Under the pieces are notes generated by a model. It did not search any database and was not told the DNA's origin. It worked only from the letters and a program-made list of their open reading frames with translations. Made by a program: the position numbers and the translations under genes. From Sphingomonas tagetis (GTDB taxonomy: Bacteria; Pseudomonadota; Alphaproteobacteria; Sphingomonadales; Sphingomonadaceae), in assembly GCF_024211275.1 (NCBI RefSeq), contig NZ_JAMLDX010000016.1, forward strand, positions 1 to 64,000: a stretch of DNA of 64,000 bases, written 5' to 3'. Numbering within the stretch: position 1 is the first letter of the stretch; each line of letters starts with the position of its first letter. This document shows, piece after piece, positions 25,348 through 35,300 of this stretch.

Positions 25348-26024
25348 ACGGGAATCCGGACGAGGGTGCGCACGAACGCGCGCGAACTGATCTCGCCGTC
25401 CAGCTCGAAAGGTTCCCAGTGGCGGTGAACCTGCTGCGCCGGGCGCTGTTCCGGCAGCATCTCATGCTCAACGTATCCTACGCGACGCCGCTGCTGGGGA
25501 TCGTTTCGCGCATGGAGGGCATCGACTTCGCCGAAGCTGCGTGGTTCATCGCACTTCCGCGCGGCTGGCCGGAGCGGCCACTCGCCACTGATGCCCGTAT
25601 TACGTCTCACGGCATCGAGCGCGACTTCTCGTTCTCGCGGTCGCAGGTCTGGCGGCGTCACCGGCTCGCTGGAACCGTGGTTCGCACGACCCTGCGGTCC
25701 GATGACATGATTGGGATGCGCGTCCTGTCCGACGGCATGGAACTCACGGTCATCGACGGCGCGCTGAGGATCGAAACATATCACGGCCTGGGCCGCGTCT
25801 TGCTGGACCACGCCGTTCCGGCGACGATTGCGAACGCTGCAATCGGTCGTCCTATCGACTCGTTGATCGATCATCGCTGGCTCGCGCGAACCCGCTGGCC
25901 GGTGCTCCGCATCGACGAAGGCGAGAACCGTACGTCCATAATATTCGAGACCGGCCGGGACCCGTGGTCGATGCCGTGGTCGGTCTACGGCAACCTCGAT
26001 ATGGGGGGGCGAACGCGTGATTGA
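25344..26024 (+). CDS. Hypothetical protein, 226 aa
   Basis: I do not recognise this protein. It has a helical N-terminal half (LAVQLERFPVAVNLLRRALFRQH), a central arginine-rich segment (FSRSQVWRRHRLAGTVVR) and a beta-rich C-terminal half ending near GNLDMGGRTRD. There is no obvious enzyme motif and no membrane segment. ATG 25344 is chosen over upstream in-frame starts because it makes the ATGA overlap with the kinase stop. Its end overlaps the next start by eight bases, so it is coupled on both sides. Confidence 0.7.
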   Translation: MNGNPDEGAHERARTDLAVQLERFPVAVNLLRRALFRQHLMLNVSYATPLLGIVSRMEGIDFAEAAWFIALPRGWPERPLATDARITSHGIERDFSFSRSQVWRRHRLAGTVVRTTLRSDDMIGMRVLSDGMELTVIDGALRIETYHGLGRVLLDHAVPATIANAAIGRPIDSLIDHRWLARTRWPVLRIDEGENRTSIIFETGRDPWSMPWSVYGNLDMGGRTRD

Positions 26025-26379
26025 TCAGTACCACCGCTCGGAGGTCATCTGCCTCGTCAACCGGCTCGCCGAACTGGCGGAACGCGTCGGGTTCAAGTCC
26101 TGGGAAGTCGAGACGTTGATCTCCGTGCGCCACGGGGTGTGGCCCCTCTCCGCGTCGCGCTGCGAGATGTGGTGGCCAACCGAGGTGCAGGCGCAGAGGA
26201 TCCGCGCGCTGGTCGAGGTCTGCGCTGGAGCCGTCGCTATGATGGGGCATGACGCTGCCAAATGGCTTCGACGCCGCAACGTCGGGCTGGGACAGTCGCC
26301 CATCGGGTTCCTGCTCAGCCGCGCAAACGGATTGGCGGAGATGCATGACCTGCTGCTCCGAGAGGCCGGACAGTGCTGA
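26017..26379 (+). CDS. MbcA/ParS-like (DUF2384-type) small protein 1
   Basis: The C-terminal half (about 75-118) has AAKWLRRRNVGLGQSPIGFL followed by a terminal helix. This is the pattern of the MbcA/ParS/Xre toxin-binding domain, which in toxin-antitoxin pairs binds a RES-type toxin. The N-terminal half looks helical. No RES toxin is seen nearby; the coupled neighbour is a nuclease instead. The start is GTG 26017, overlapping the preceding gene. A paralogue occurs at 27955. Confidence 0.65.
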   Translation: MIDQYHRSEVICLVNRLAELAERVGFKSWEVETLISVRHGVWPLSASRCEMWWPTEVQAQRIRALVEVCAGAVAMMGHDAAKWLRRRNVGLGQSPIGFLLSRANGLAEMHDLLLREAGQC

Positions 26380-27893
26380 CGCGCCTCAACGATACGAAGC
26401 CGGTGCGCTGGGCCATTACCGGGTCAGGTCTTGCGAACCTAGTGACATGCGAGCGTCGATTCCAGAACGACCTGCTCGGTAATCCTGAAGCGCGCGACCC
26501 CGTGAATGGCTTCGTCGAGATGCTCTGGCGCGAGGGCAGCCGCCATGAGGACGAGGTCGTGGGCCGGATCGGCCATAGCTTGGTCGATTTGAGGGAGGTG
26601 CCGACGGAAGATCGCCCCGATGCCACCTTGGCCGCATTCGCGGCCTTGGCGCCTGTGATCATCGGGGGCCGCCTGGAGATCGGCGACCGAGTGGGAATGC
26701 CGGACGTGCTGATGCTCGTAGACGGCAAGTACCACGCCGGCGACATCAAATCGGGTTCTCCCTACGCCCCAAACGGCGTCGACCCCCGCCCGGCCTACGC
26801 TGCGCAGGTCGGGTTCTATGCCCGCATGCTTGAGGATGGTGGCTGGGGCAACGGTGAACGATGTTTCGTAATTGGAGGCAACGGTGCCACCGTCTGGTTC
26901 GAGACCCGCAAGCCCATGCGCGGGGGAAAGACTACGATCGCCGATGAGGTCGCACGGCTGACGGGGCTTGCTCGCGACATCCGGGAAGGACTTGTCCAGA
27001 CCGTACCGGCGGCATGCGCGATGTGCGGGCTGTGCATATGGAATTCAGCTTGCAAGTCGGAGCTGGTCGAAACGGACGATGTGACCCTCGTCGCGGGCAT
27101 AGGCCGATCGCTGCGCACGACCCTCGCGGGATCGGCGACGACCGTGGCCGAACTCGCCGCGCTTCCCATCGGCCCCGCCGCGCCGGCGATCGTCGGGATC
27201 GGAGAATCCCGTCTCGAGAAGTTCGTGGAGCGTGCGCGTGCGCTCGGGACGCCTGGCACCGAGGCCTACGCGGTGCGCGCCCTGAACATCGCGCCGCGCG
27301 CACGTGAACTTCACCTCGATCTGGAAACCGATCCGACCGACGGCAATTTGGTCTACCTTCACGGGGTATGCGAGCGTTTGCGACGAGGGACGGAAACCGA
27401 GGAACGGTATGTCCACTTTCTCGCCGTTGACAAGTCTCGGGAGCGTGCCGCGTTCGCGGACGCCATGGCATTCCTTTCAGCGGATCCTGATGCGCTGATC
27501 ACCACCTACAGCGGCTTCGAGCGATCGACTTACCGCATGCTGCAGCGGCGCTACCCCGATGTTGCCACGGTTGAGGAGGTAGATGCGCTATTCACGCCGC
27601 CCCGGGGGCTCGACCTCTATTTCGGAGCGGTGCTGCCGTCGACCGTGTGGCCGCTCCATTCGCTCGGGCTCAAGCCGATCGCGCGGCACTTGGGATTTCA
27701 ATGGCAGGACGACGATGCCAGCGGTGCCGCGAGCATCAGCTGGTTCGTGGAGTACGTGCGCTCGCGGGATCCGGCGATGCTAAAGCGCATCCTCGCGTAC
27801 AACCGGGATGACTGCACTGCCTCGATGGTGGTCTTCGACGGGCTTCTCAAGCTGCCGGTGCGAGCACCGCTGCCCTGGCCACCATCGTCCTAG
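26373..27893 (+). CDS. TM0106-type RecB-like nuclease with RNase H-fold domain
   Basis: This 506-residue protein combines two nuclease folds. The N-terminal Cas4/RecB-like part has TCERRFQ near 27-33, GMPDVL and AGDIKSG (PD-(D/E)XK Asp and Lys) near 110-127. Three clustered cysteines in CAMCGLC with CKSEL near 210-226 fit a Cas4-like iron-sulphur cluster. A helix-hairpin-helix-like stretch follows (VGIGESRLEKF). The C-terminal RNase H/DEDD-like domain has LHLDLETD (DxE) near 310 and YNRDDCTAS near 480. It is predicted to degrade DNA or RNA. The start is GTG 26373, overlapping the MbcA-like stop by seven bases, so the two are coupled. Confidence 0.88.
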   Translation: MLTRLNDTKPVRWAITGSGLANLVTCERRFQNDLLGNPEARDPVNGFVEMLWREGSRHEDEVVGRIGHSLVDLREVPTEDRPDATLAAFAALAPVIIGGRLEIGDRVGMPDVLMLVDGKYHAGDIKSGSPYAPNGVDPRPAYAAQVGFYARMLEDGGWGNGERCFVIGGNGATVWFETRKPMRGGKTTIADEVARLTGLARDIREGLVQTVPAACAMCGLCIWNSACKSELVETDDVTLVAGIGRSLRTTLAGSATTVAELAALPIGPAAPAIVGIGESRLEKFVERARALGTPGTEAYAVRALNIAPRARELHLDLETDPTDGNLVYLHGVCERLRRGTETEERYVHFLAVDKSRERAAFADAMAFLSADPDALITTYSGFERSTYRMLQRRYPDVATVEEVDALFTPPRGLDLYFGAVLPSTVWPLHSLGLKPIARHLGFQWQDDDASGAASISWFVEYVRSRDPAMLKRILAYNRDDCTASMVVFDGLLKLPVRAPLPWPPSS

Positions 27894-27954
27894 CCGCGCC
27901 GACCGAGGTGACGGGGTCGCAAAGCAACGCAGGGAACGGATGGAGTAAGAAATT

Positions 27955-28314
27955 ATGATTGATGGAGGTGCGCTCGACGCTCGGTTGGTGATTGCCAAGT
28001 TGGAGACGGCGGCAGCCGATCTTGGTTTGGCGAACGCGGAGGTGGCCGCCATCCTCTTTGGACGGACCGACGCATGGCCGATGCCGTTAGTCGATCAGTG
28101 GGCGGTGATGGAGAAGGGTCAGGAAGGTAGGCTGCGCGATCTGCTGGAGATTTGCAGGATGCTGGCAGGGGTGTTCGGCGCCGAGGCCGTGCTGTGGCTC
28201 CGCCGACCGAGCGGTGGATCGGGCATCACGCCGCTGGGCTTTCTAAAGTCGGATCCCGGAGCGCTCCGTGCGCTGCGCGATGTCCTGCGTCTGGAGCAGG
28301 GCATCAAGCGATGA
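27955..28314 (+). CDS. MbcA/ParS-like (DUF2384-type) small protein 2
   Basis: A 119-residue counterpart of the gene at 26017. The C-terminal region AVLWLRRPSGGSGITPLGFL matches the same toxin-binding-domain pattern, and the N-terminal half (ADLGLANAEVAAILFG) looks like a degenerate HTH, as in Xre-MbcA proteins. ATG 27955 follows a purine-rich stretch, 61 bases after the nuclease gene. Its stop overlaps the phosphoesterase start as ATGA. Both genes of this type directly precede an enzyme gene, suggesting each regulates or inhibits its neighbour. Confidence 0.65.
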   Translation: MIDGGALDARLVIAKLETAAADLGLANAEVAAILFGRTDAWPMPLVDQWAVMEKGQEGRLRDLLEICRMLAGVFGAEAVLWLRRPSGGSGITPLGFLKSDPGALRALRDVLRLEQGIKR

Positions 28315-30017
28315 CCGACGGATCGCCCAGGCATACGTACGTGACCGAACAGCAGGCCGTCATCCACGCGCTGTTTCGAAAGCATCGCTCGATGTCGATC
28401 GTCGCGCGGCAACTTGGTCTGTGTCAAATCAGGGTACGCGAGGCCCTGGTCCAGCATGAGCGAAACACCATGCGGGACGCCGGGATGCGTCCGCCCCCAT
28501 TGAAGGAGATGCTGCGGGGCGATGTTGTCACCAGATTTGGTGTGCCTCGGAGTGAATCCGGCGGCAGGCCGGCGAAGCATGTTCAGCTCGAGAGTGTTTA
28601 CGCATCGAAGGGCGGACGGATCGAGGGGCGCGCGATCCGCAGCACGCGGACCTACCCGGTTCCGGCTTCGGGGACGACGCGATTTATCATTACTGCCGTC
28701 GACGCGGATGCACCCGTTCATCAAGGATTCTGGACGAACCTTCGCGCGTATGCGTCGTCGATTAACGCGACTGTTGCAGTTGTCCGTACCGGCAGCGTCG
28801 CCACCAAGCACGATATGATGGCCGACTATCGCGACTTGGTCGTCAACGAAAGGATCACGATCGGTGAATGCCTAGACGTCGTCGTCGACGACATTCCGCC
28901 TCAGCGGCTCTCGCGCCCTCTGGAAGCGGCGCGACACAACAACAAGGCGAAATGGACCCTGGTGCCACACCGTGCGATCCAGCTCGAGACGCTGCCGAGG
29001 ATCCGTGCCGATGGGCTCAAGGCGCAGTTGACAACCGGGGTGATGACGCTTCCCGTCGATGGCACGCGATCGCATCGGCGGGAGGTGGGGGCCGTGATCG
29101 CCGAAGTTTCGGCTTCGGGAGGGGTTTACTGCCGACACCTCCTCTCGGACCTCGACGGCGATGGTGCCTTTCATGACTTGCACGTGCGTATCGCAAACGG
29201 AGTGGTCAGGTCCGGGGGCCGGGTGGAGGCACTCACCTTTGGCGATGTCCACCACGCGCATCTCGATCCCCATGTTGCCGCGTCGACCTGGGGCATTGGA
29301 GCACGCACCGACGCGCCGAAGGCGCTCGTCGACATGCTGCGGCCACGCAATATGGTGTTCCATGATGTCTGCGACTTCGAGGCGCGGAGCGCGTATGATG
29401 CGCGCGACCATCACAAGCGCTTCGCGCAGATGATCGCGGGTGGTGGTGATGTCCGTGCCGAGCTGGCGGCCACTGCGGCGTTTCTCGCTGACACGCGACG
29501 TAGCTGGTCGCGGAGCGTGGTCGTCGGCAGTAATCACGATATGGCTCTGCTCCGGTGGCTCCGCGAGCAGGACTTCCGCGAGGATCACCGGAACGCGATC
29601 TTTTACCTCGAGACGTCGTTACGCCTGCACCGTTGGCTCGCAGAGGGTCGGCCGGCAGATGGGCTCTTCGAACATACGCTCCGCTCGCTTACCTGTGACG
29701 GCTTGCGCGGTGTGCGCTTCCTCCGCCCCAACGAAAGCCTCAAACTGGCCGGCGTCGAGGCCTCGATCCACGGTCATCTCGGAGCCGACGGACGTCCCGG
29801 CGATGTCCGGTTCTTCGAGCGGCTTGGGATCCGGGCTACGCTCGGCCACACGCACCGGCCGACCACCCGGGACGGCATATACTGTTCGGGCGTCTGCAAC
29901 ACCGAACTTGCTTACGCCCGTGGAACTATCACAGCCTGGGCCACTGGCCACGTGGTGACCTATCCCAGTGGCTCGCGGCAGCATCTAATCTTTGACGGTG
30001 GGCGGTTTCATGCCTGA
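28311..30017 (+). CDS. Calcineurin-like metallophosphoesterase with N-terminal HTH, 568 aa
   Basis: The phosphoesterase motifs appear in order in the second half: FGDVHH (DxH) near 309, HDVCD (degenerate GDxxD) near 349, VVGSNHD (GNHD-like) near 405, HGHLG near 487 and LGHTHRP near 511. An N-terminal HTH-like segment (RSMSIVARQLGLCQIRVREAL) precedes it. The layout resembles the large A1-type phosphoesterases of T5-like phages, a hedged comparison from memory. It probably acts on nucleic acid or nucleotides. The start is ATG 28311, overlapping the preceding stop; 90 bases separate it from the AAA gene. Confidence 0.8.
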   Translation: MTDGSPRHTYVTEQQAVIHALFRKHRSMSIVARQLGLCQIRVREALVQHERNTMRDAGMRPPPLKEMLRGDVVTRFGVPRSESGGRPAKHVQLESVYASKGGRIEGRAIRSTRTYPVPASGTTRFIITAVDADAPVHQGFWTNLRAYASSINATVAVVRTGSVATKHDMMADYRDLVVNERITIGECLDVVVDDIPPQRLSRPLEAARHNNKAKWTLVPHRAIQLETLPRIRADGLKAQLTTGVMTLPVDGTRSHRREVGAVIAEVSASGGVYCRHLLSDLDGDGAFHDLHVRIANGVVRSGGRVEALTFGDVHHAHLDPHVAASTWGIGARTDAPKALVDMLRPRNMVFHDVCDFEARSAYDARDHHKRFAQMIAGGGDVRAELAATAAFLADTRRSWSRSVVVGSNHDMALLRWLREQDFREDHRNAIFYLETSLRLHRWLAEGRPADGLFEHTLRSLTCDGLRGVRFLRPNESLKLAGVEASIHGHLGADGRPGDVRFFERLGIRATLGHTHRPTTRDGIYCSGVCNTELAYARGTITAWATGHVVTYPSGSRQHLIFDGGRFHA

Positions 30018-30107
30018 GGTCGCTGCAGAATTTTCGCATTTTCACAGATACGCGCGCGCTTTTCTAAAAACATAAGATTCAACAGACACTTAATTGGACG
30101 TTGGCTA

Positions 30108-31925
30108 ATGGCGACTGATGCGAAATCGGCTGCGAAAACGGGCAGCGTGTGGAAATCGGCTGCGTTCGACGCGGCCGGCCTAGACCTGGGGTTCAACGCG
30201 CGGCGGCTACGTGCGAACTTAGCGCGCAATGCTCCGGCGATGGCCGCGCTGAGCGCCCTGGGGCTCGACAAGGCTTTGGTCGAACAGGCAGGCCTCGGCG
30301 TGAAGGAGCCCTACGTCACCGCCGCAGGCATTGAGGTCAGTGGCGTGCTCACCTATCCGCTGGACTTTAGTGGTGGACGCTGTCGGTACGGCTATTTCGC
30401 CATCGACGACATCACGCAGAACCCCGATCATTCGGTTGCATGGAGTCCGGGCGAGGCCCGCACTATCGCCTTCGGCGACGGGTCCACCCTCGCCGTACTC
30501 GCCACCCCGGTGGCCTGCCTTCAAGCTCGTTCGGTTATCGAGGCCAAGCGGCTCGATATCGCTCTCCTTGGCTCGTCCCAGCCCGATAGCATTCCGCGTG
30601 AATGGATGCAGCCGGATCGCTGGGCTGGCTGGGACAGGATTGTGCTGGACGACGCGCTTCCAGCCACCATTCAGGCCGCAGTAGCCAAGGCGGCAATGCG
30701 GCCGGTCGAGGTGGCGAAGGGCGTTCGGATCGAAACGGACCCGTCGCGGCCGATCTCCGAGGTGCTGGAAGAATGGATTGGGCAGATGCTGAGCGAAGCC
30801 CGGCCTTTCCAATTGGCGTCTGCAACGGACTGCGATCTCTACGGCCGCGGCTCCGGAGACTATGCGGCGGCCCCAGTGTCGTTGCACGGCGGCGTTATTG
30901 ATGGCCTCATGTACTATCCTTTCACGATCGAGCGGCGAAGGACGGCGAGCGGAGCAGGGACGCTCATGTGTAGCTATGAGACGCTGACTTTGCGTAGCGA
31001 CGGGGCTGTGCTGGAGGCAAGGACGCTACCGGCCCCACCCGGGCGTGCTTTACACCAGCGTGTCCATTGCCTGGCGGATGGAACGCGCATCGCTTCGCCA
31101 CCGCAGACCAGTGCCCACGCCACCTGGTCGTTCGACGGCATTCAGGCCTTCGTGGCTGACCGTGCCGCAGGTCGCGACCCGGTGGCGCGGCCCGTGCTCG
31201 ACATTTTAATGGACGTTAAGGCCCTGTTTGAATCGCGGATCACGCTGCCGGAACCTTCTGACACGTGGGTGATTACCGCATTCGTGGTCATGACGCACAT
31301 GTTCAGGGTGTTTCCGTCCATACCGCTTCTATTGGTTGAGGGTCCGCGTGGCAGCGGAAAGAGCGAGATCGCGTCAGCCATTGCCGCATTGAGTTTCAAC
31401 GCGGTGACGATGGGGCAAGGGTCGGCTGCAGCTTTGGTGCGAATTGCGCAGGAGTGTGGCGGCTTGGTGGTGCTGGACGACGTCGAGGGACTTAGTTCTG
31501 GCGGTTCTGGATTTGGAGAGCTCTCTCAGTGCCTCAAGGTTGGCTACCGTTCGTCGACCGCACGAAAGCCGATCGCGCTGGGCTCAGGGCGGGTTGAGAC
31601 ATTCGATTTCTTCGGGCCGCGCGTACTGACGTGCACCCGGGGAGTTGAGCCCATTCTGCGATCTCGTTGCATCAGCATCTTGACCGCTCCTGCCGCCGTC
31701 CAGCGATGTGCATACGATCTGGACCTGGCATCGCTGCTGGGCGAGCTGCATGCGCTCGGAATGACGAGGGCGGCGTCTGTATCCGATCGCTACGAGGAGA
31801 TCGCCTCGCGGGGCGAGGACCGAGCTGACGAGATTTGGGCTCCGTTGGTCGCAATCGCCGAAGTGCTTGGGTCGACGGAGTTCATCAACGCGATCGCCTC
31901 GGCACGTGCGCGTCACGTCAGTTAG
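30108..31925 (+). CDS. Phage-like AAA ATPase/helicase-type protein, 605 aa
   Basis: The C-terminal third is a P-loop ATPase: Walker A VEGPRGSGKSE near 411-421 and Walker B LVVLDDVEG near 452-460, followed by an arginine-finger-like PILRSRC. The N-terminal 380 residues show segments such as LTYPLDFSGGRCRYGYFAID and a SYETLTLRSDG strand region, like the front end of element-encoded replication proteins. I cannot identify a primase site. It may help replicate or transfer the element, or belong to the preceding operon. The start is ATG 30108. It converges with the large recombinase across an AT-rich gap. Confidence 0.75.
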   Translation: MATDAKSAAKTGSVWKSAAFDAAGLDLGFNARRLRANLARNAPAMAALSALGLDKALVEQAGLGVKEPYVTAAGIEVSGVLTYPLDFSGGRCRYGYFAIDDITQNPDHSVAWSPGEARTIAFGDGSTLAVLATPVACLQARSVIEAKRLDIALLGSSQPDSIPREWMQPDRWAGWDRIVLDDALPATIQAAVAKAAMRPVEVAKGVRIETDPSRPISEVLEEWIGQMLSEARPFQLASATDCDLYGRGSGDYAAAPVSLHGGVIDGLMYYPFTIERRRTASGAGTLMCSYETLTLRSDGAVLEARTLPAPPGRALHQRVHCLADGTRIASPPQTSAHATWSFDGIQAFVADRAAGRDPVARPVLDILMDVKALFESRITLPEPSDTWVITAFVVMTHMFRVFPSIPLLLVEGPRGSGKSEIASAIAALSFNAVTMGQGSAAALVRIAQECGGLVVLDDVEGLSSGGSGFGELSQCLKVGYRSSTARKPIALGSGRVETFDFFGPRVLTCTRGVEPILRSRCISILTAPAAVQRCAYDLDLASLLGELHALGMTRAASVSDRYEEIASRGEDRADEIWAPLVAIAEVLGSTEFINAIASARARHVS

Positions 31926-32308
31926 GGTCAGGTTTCTCAATTAAAGATTGGTAGCAGACATGCCGCAGTCGTCGGGCCAGCTATCGGTTTTTGAATGCCG
32001 TGATCACTTGTCATACGCGTAAGGAACAAAACCTAGCGGGGCAGTGCGGATAGCTATTTAGCTAAACCATTGATAACCCATAACAAACTTCTCAACGTTA
32101 GTAAGATTAGACATTGGGTTCCAGGTGCGTAATCCCCATGGGCATCTCAGCGTGCTTGAGGACTTTATTGCCTGAAAACAGTGACTTAGATTTTCATCAG
32201 TCATACGGTCTGATGCTTAAATGCGCTAAACTTGCGCAAATTATCTTGCGGTTGCGGTTTCGCTGCAAATTGACGTATCGCAACGGGAATCGCTGGGTAT
32301 CATCTCCC
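31926..32308. other. AT-rich intergenic region between converging element genes
   Basis: No gene is supported here. The sequence is clearly more AT-rich than all flanks (for example 32040-32110 and 32160-32280). It lies between the 3' ends of the AAA gene and the large recombinase. A short open frame at 32114-32320 has no recognisable content. The composition suits an origin, an attachment site or recently acquired DNA, but no direct or inverted repeat stood out. Confidence 0.45.
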
Positions 32309-35300
32309 TCAATCGGCTAGCTTTTTCAGTCCCGCCATCCGTGCGCGCTTCATCACTGGGACTACATGCCGCAGCTTGTCCAATGGCCAGAACCGCGCAT
32401 AATGCTTTTCAGCGGTCCGCGGCATGTCCTGAATGGCGTGCGCGGCCAGTCGCGGATCCCCCGTCACCTTCATGATATGGGTGGCGATCACATGCCGTAC
32501 AGCGTGCATCCCGTGTGAAACAGCACCCTTGATGGCACCGGTTCCGGTCTGCTCGTTCTTGACGAAGTAGAGGCGAGTGATGGTGTGATAATCTTGACGC
32601 ATGTTTTCTTCGTCCATGGGGTCACCGTACTGGGTGACGAACAAGGAATCCGACTTTTTTCCTTTCAGTAGGTAGGGGCGGGAGTAAGTGAGATACTCTC
32701 TTAGAAGATCGTACAGATCATCCTCGTCCTCTAAGGTGAATTGGTAAGGACGACCCTCCGCGAAGAAGGGGGAATCGAAGTTCTTGAAGCGCTCGGGTTT
32801 GATCAGGATCTCCCATGAGACATTGCCATCCTCGTCTTCGACTTCGCGCAATTCGGGATCTCGGCCCGACATGGTCAGCATCATCGTACCGGTCCTCAGT
32901 CCAGTCTGGACCAATATGAGCGTCATCAGCTTGCGCCTGTTATGCACGTGCCTTGAGACTGCGACGTGCGGCTTAGAATCGAGGAGGCAGCGCACGCCTT
33001 TCATGTAGTGCTCCAGCGGGCGCTTGTGCTGCACGAACTCATCGACCGTCATGAAGGGGTCGCGCGACTTCGGGAGCTTACCGTTGATCACGCGATAGAG
33101 GTCCTCTCGCAGCACTTTGTACGCAGCTTCTACGGCGACCTGCCAATTCTTCAGAAATGGCTCGATGTCCAAGACGACCGGGCCCTCCGGCGTGTCGTGG
33201 GGATTGGCGTCCCACCACTTCTTGAACTCTATGAGTTGTTCAGACATGTCCTCCTTCCAGATAGGACCCGTCTCCGGCCGCACGAATTCCGCCGCTAGCT
33301 GCAGAATGTTGACGAAGCCACGAGTTTCCATGCCTGATCTGCGCGCCCGCCAGTGGCAGAAAACGGATATGAGATCCGGAAAGACGAAAAGCACGGGATG
33401 CAGGCGGTCCATCTCGATACCAAGCCCCGCTTCAGGCGTGAAGTCGATCTTCCGGCTTTGAAATCCGGCCACGTAGTCCTCGGCGAGCTTGCGCTTGCGC
33501 GTCCAGTAACCAAACAATGAACTCAGCAGTTCCTCTCGGTGTTCGATAGTTTTCTTGCGCCACTTGTCCTTGCGCATCGTGTTGCGCTTCCCGTTCGCAT
33601 CTACTACCGGCGGGGGGATTACCTCGCCGGGTCGCCGCAGGACCGATGTCCGCTGCTTCGGGATCATCCCCTCCCAAGTGGTCTTGATAACATCGGGCCA
33701 TTGCTTCTTCTTGAGACGATAGCGATCGCGTGAGAGGACGGCTTGCCGCTTGGCGAAGTCGGTGTCCTGATTGACGATTGACCAGTGCTGGTCTTCCAGA
33801 ATGGCCCTGCGCTCATCGTCGGACATTTGGCCGAAGGCGAGCGGCAGGTGGCGCGTGTGCCGACTCCGCCGCTTCCCGATTTTAATGGCATCGCCGCCAT
33901 CCTCATCGAGTTCGAACAGGGAGGCATCGAACCGGCGCGTCCGCCATTCGTCGGAAAGCTCGCCGGCGAGCGTTCCCGGCGGGACTCCTAGGAACAGATC
34001 GATCTTTTCGAGCACTGGCCCCATCGGAAGCGATGGAGCCGTCTCGCCGGCCAGCCAATGACGCACCGCTCCAGTGACGCTGGTCGCCTTGATGAGATCC
34101 ACAGCAGAAGCGCCCGCTTCCAAGCAGAGCACTCGCAGGGCGGTGGCGAACGGCTGTGGTAGCGGCTTGCTGGCGCGCACTTCCGCGTTCCACCCTATCC
34201 AACGCCGCATCTCCGCCATCCAGCCGGAACCCGCCCCCTCCGGTCGGTCTAGGATCGCACGCTGCACGCGCGCCTCGAGGTCGTGTGGAACTATGGACGA
34301 GAGGTCGCCACCGGCATGTCGTGTGGCCAGGAACAGCTTCAGCGCGCTGACGGAAGTGCGGCTCGCCTGGCCCGGGGAGGCGTTTTTTCCACAATCGGCA
34401 CGGCGTTCCGCGCGGCCGTATCCCACCAATTCCCTATAGGTGTAACGGCGTTCTGCAATCGCTGGGTGCGGGATCAGCGGGCGGTCCCCGCGTGCAGCCT
34501 CCACCTGCGCCATGTGCTCGGAGAAGCGCGTAATGTCGGCCACGCTGACACGACAGTGGTACGCGACGGCCGCGATGTCGATCTTGGCTGGATCCAGTGG
34601 ATCGGCCGGCAGACCGTCGACGTACTTTGAGAGTCCTAGCGCCAGCAGTTGGGGCACTGCGGGGTTGCGGTACTGGTTGACAGTAGGGAGCATGTCATCG
34701 GGCGTCGGATAATAGACGTCGCCCGGCGACTCCTCCTCGGCCATGATCATGCGGAGCCGCTTCATTGCGGTACCGTCTATGTCGATCGGGGCACAACCCA
34801 ATTCGTGGGCACAACCGATGCGACAGGGGGCCTGGGTGTTTGCGGCAGACCGCGGGGGGCCCTTCCTGCGTGCGCTGATGACAGCGGCATATTGGTCAAG
34901 ATCTCGGTCGATCTGGCATTCCGGATTGTGGCGGCCGTTGATCGCGCTGAAGCCGTGCTTTTGACCGAGGGCCACGATGGCAGATCTGACTTCAGGCGTC
35001 GGCTTGATCCCGGCATGTCCGATGCGGCCCATCACGGCATTGGTCGAGACCCAACGCCCGCCTCCGAGGGACGGTGGGTGGGCGTCATGGCGGCTCATCC
35101 AGTCGGAGTAGACCTCTACTTTGCGGAGCAGCAACGCCGGATCGACGCTTGGCCCGGCCAAGGTGCTATTGGCGAAATGCGGAAGCGTCTCGACGAGGCT
35201 GAGTTCGCGGATGAGCTCCGCGGTGGCGTGACGGGGGTAGCTTGGCCGCTTCGTCGACTTGGCGTCCCTAAGCTTTGCAGGCTCCGCGTTGCGGGACGGC

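Noticed and set aside
32114..32320. 68-codon frame on the plus strand
   Set aside because: It lies in AT-rich DNA, has no ribosome-binding site or recognisable content and overlaps the recombinase stop.
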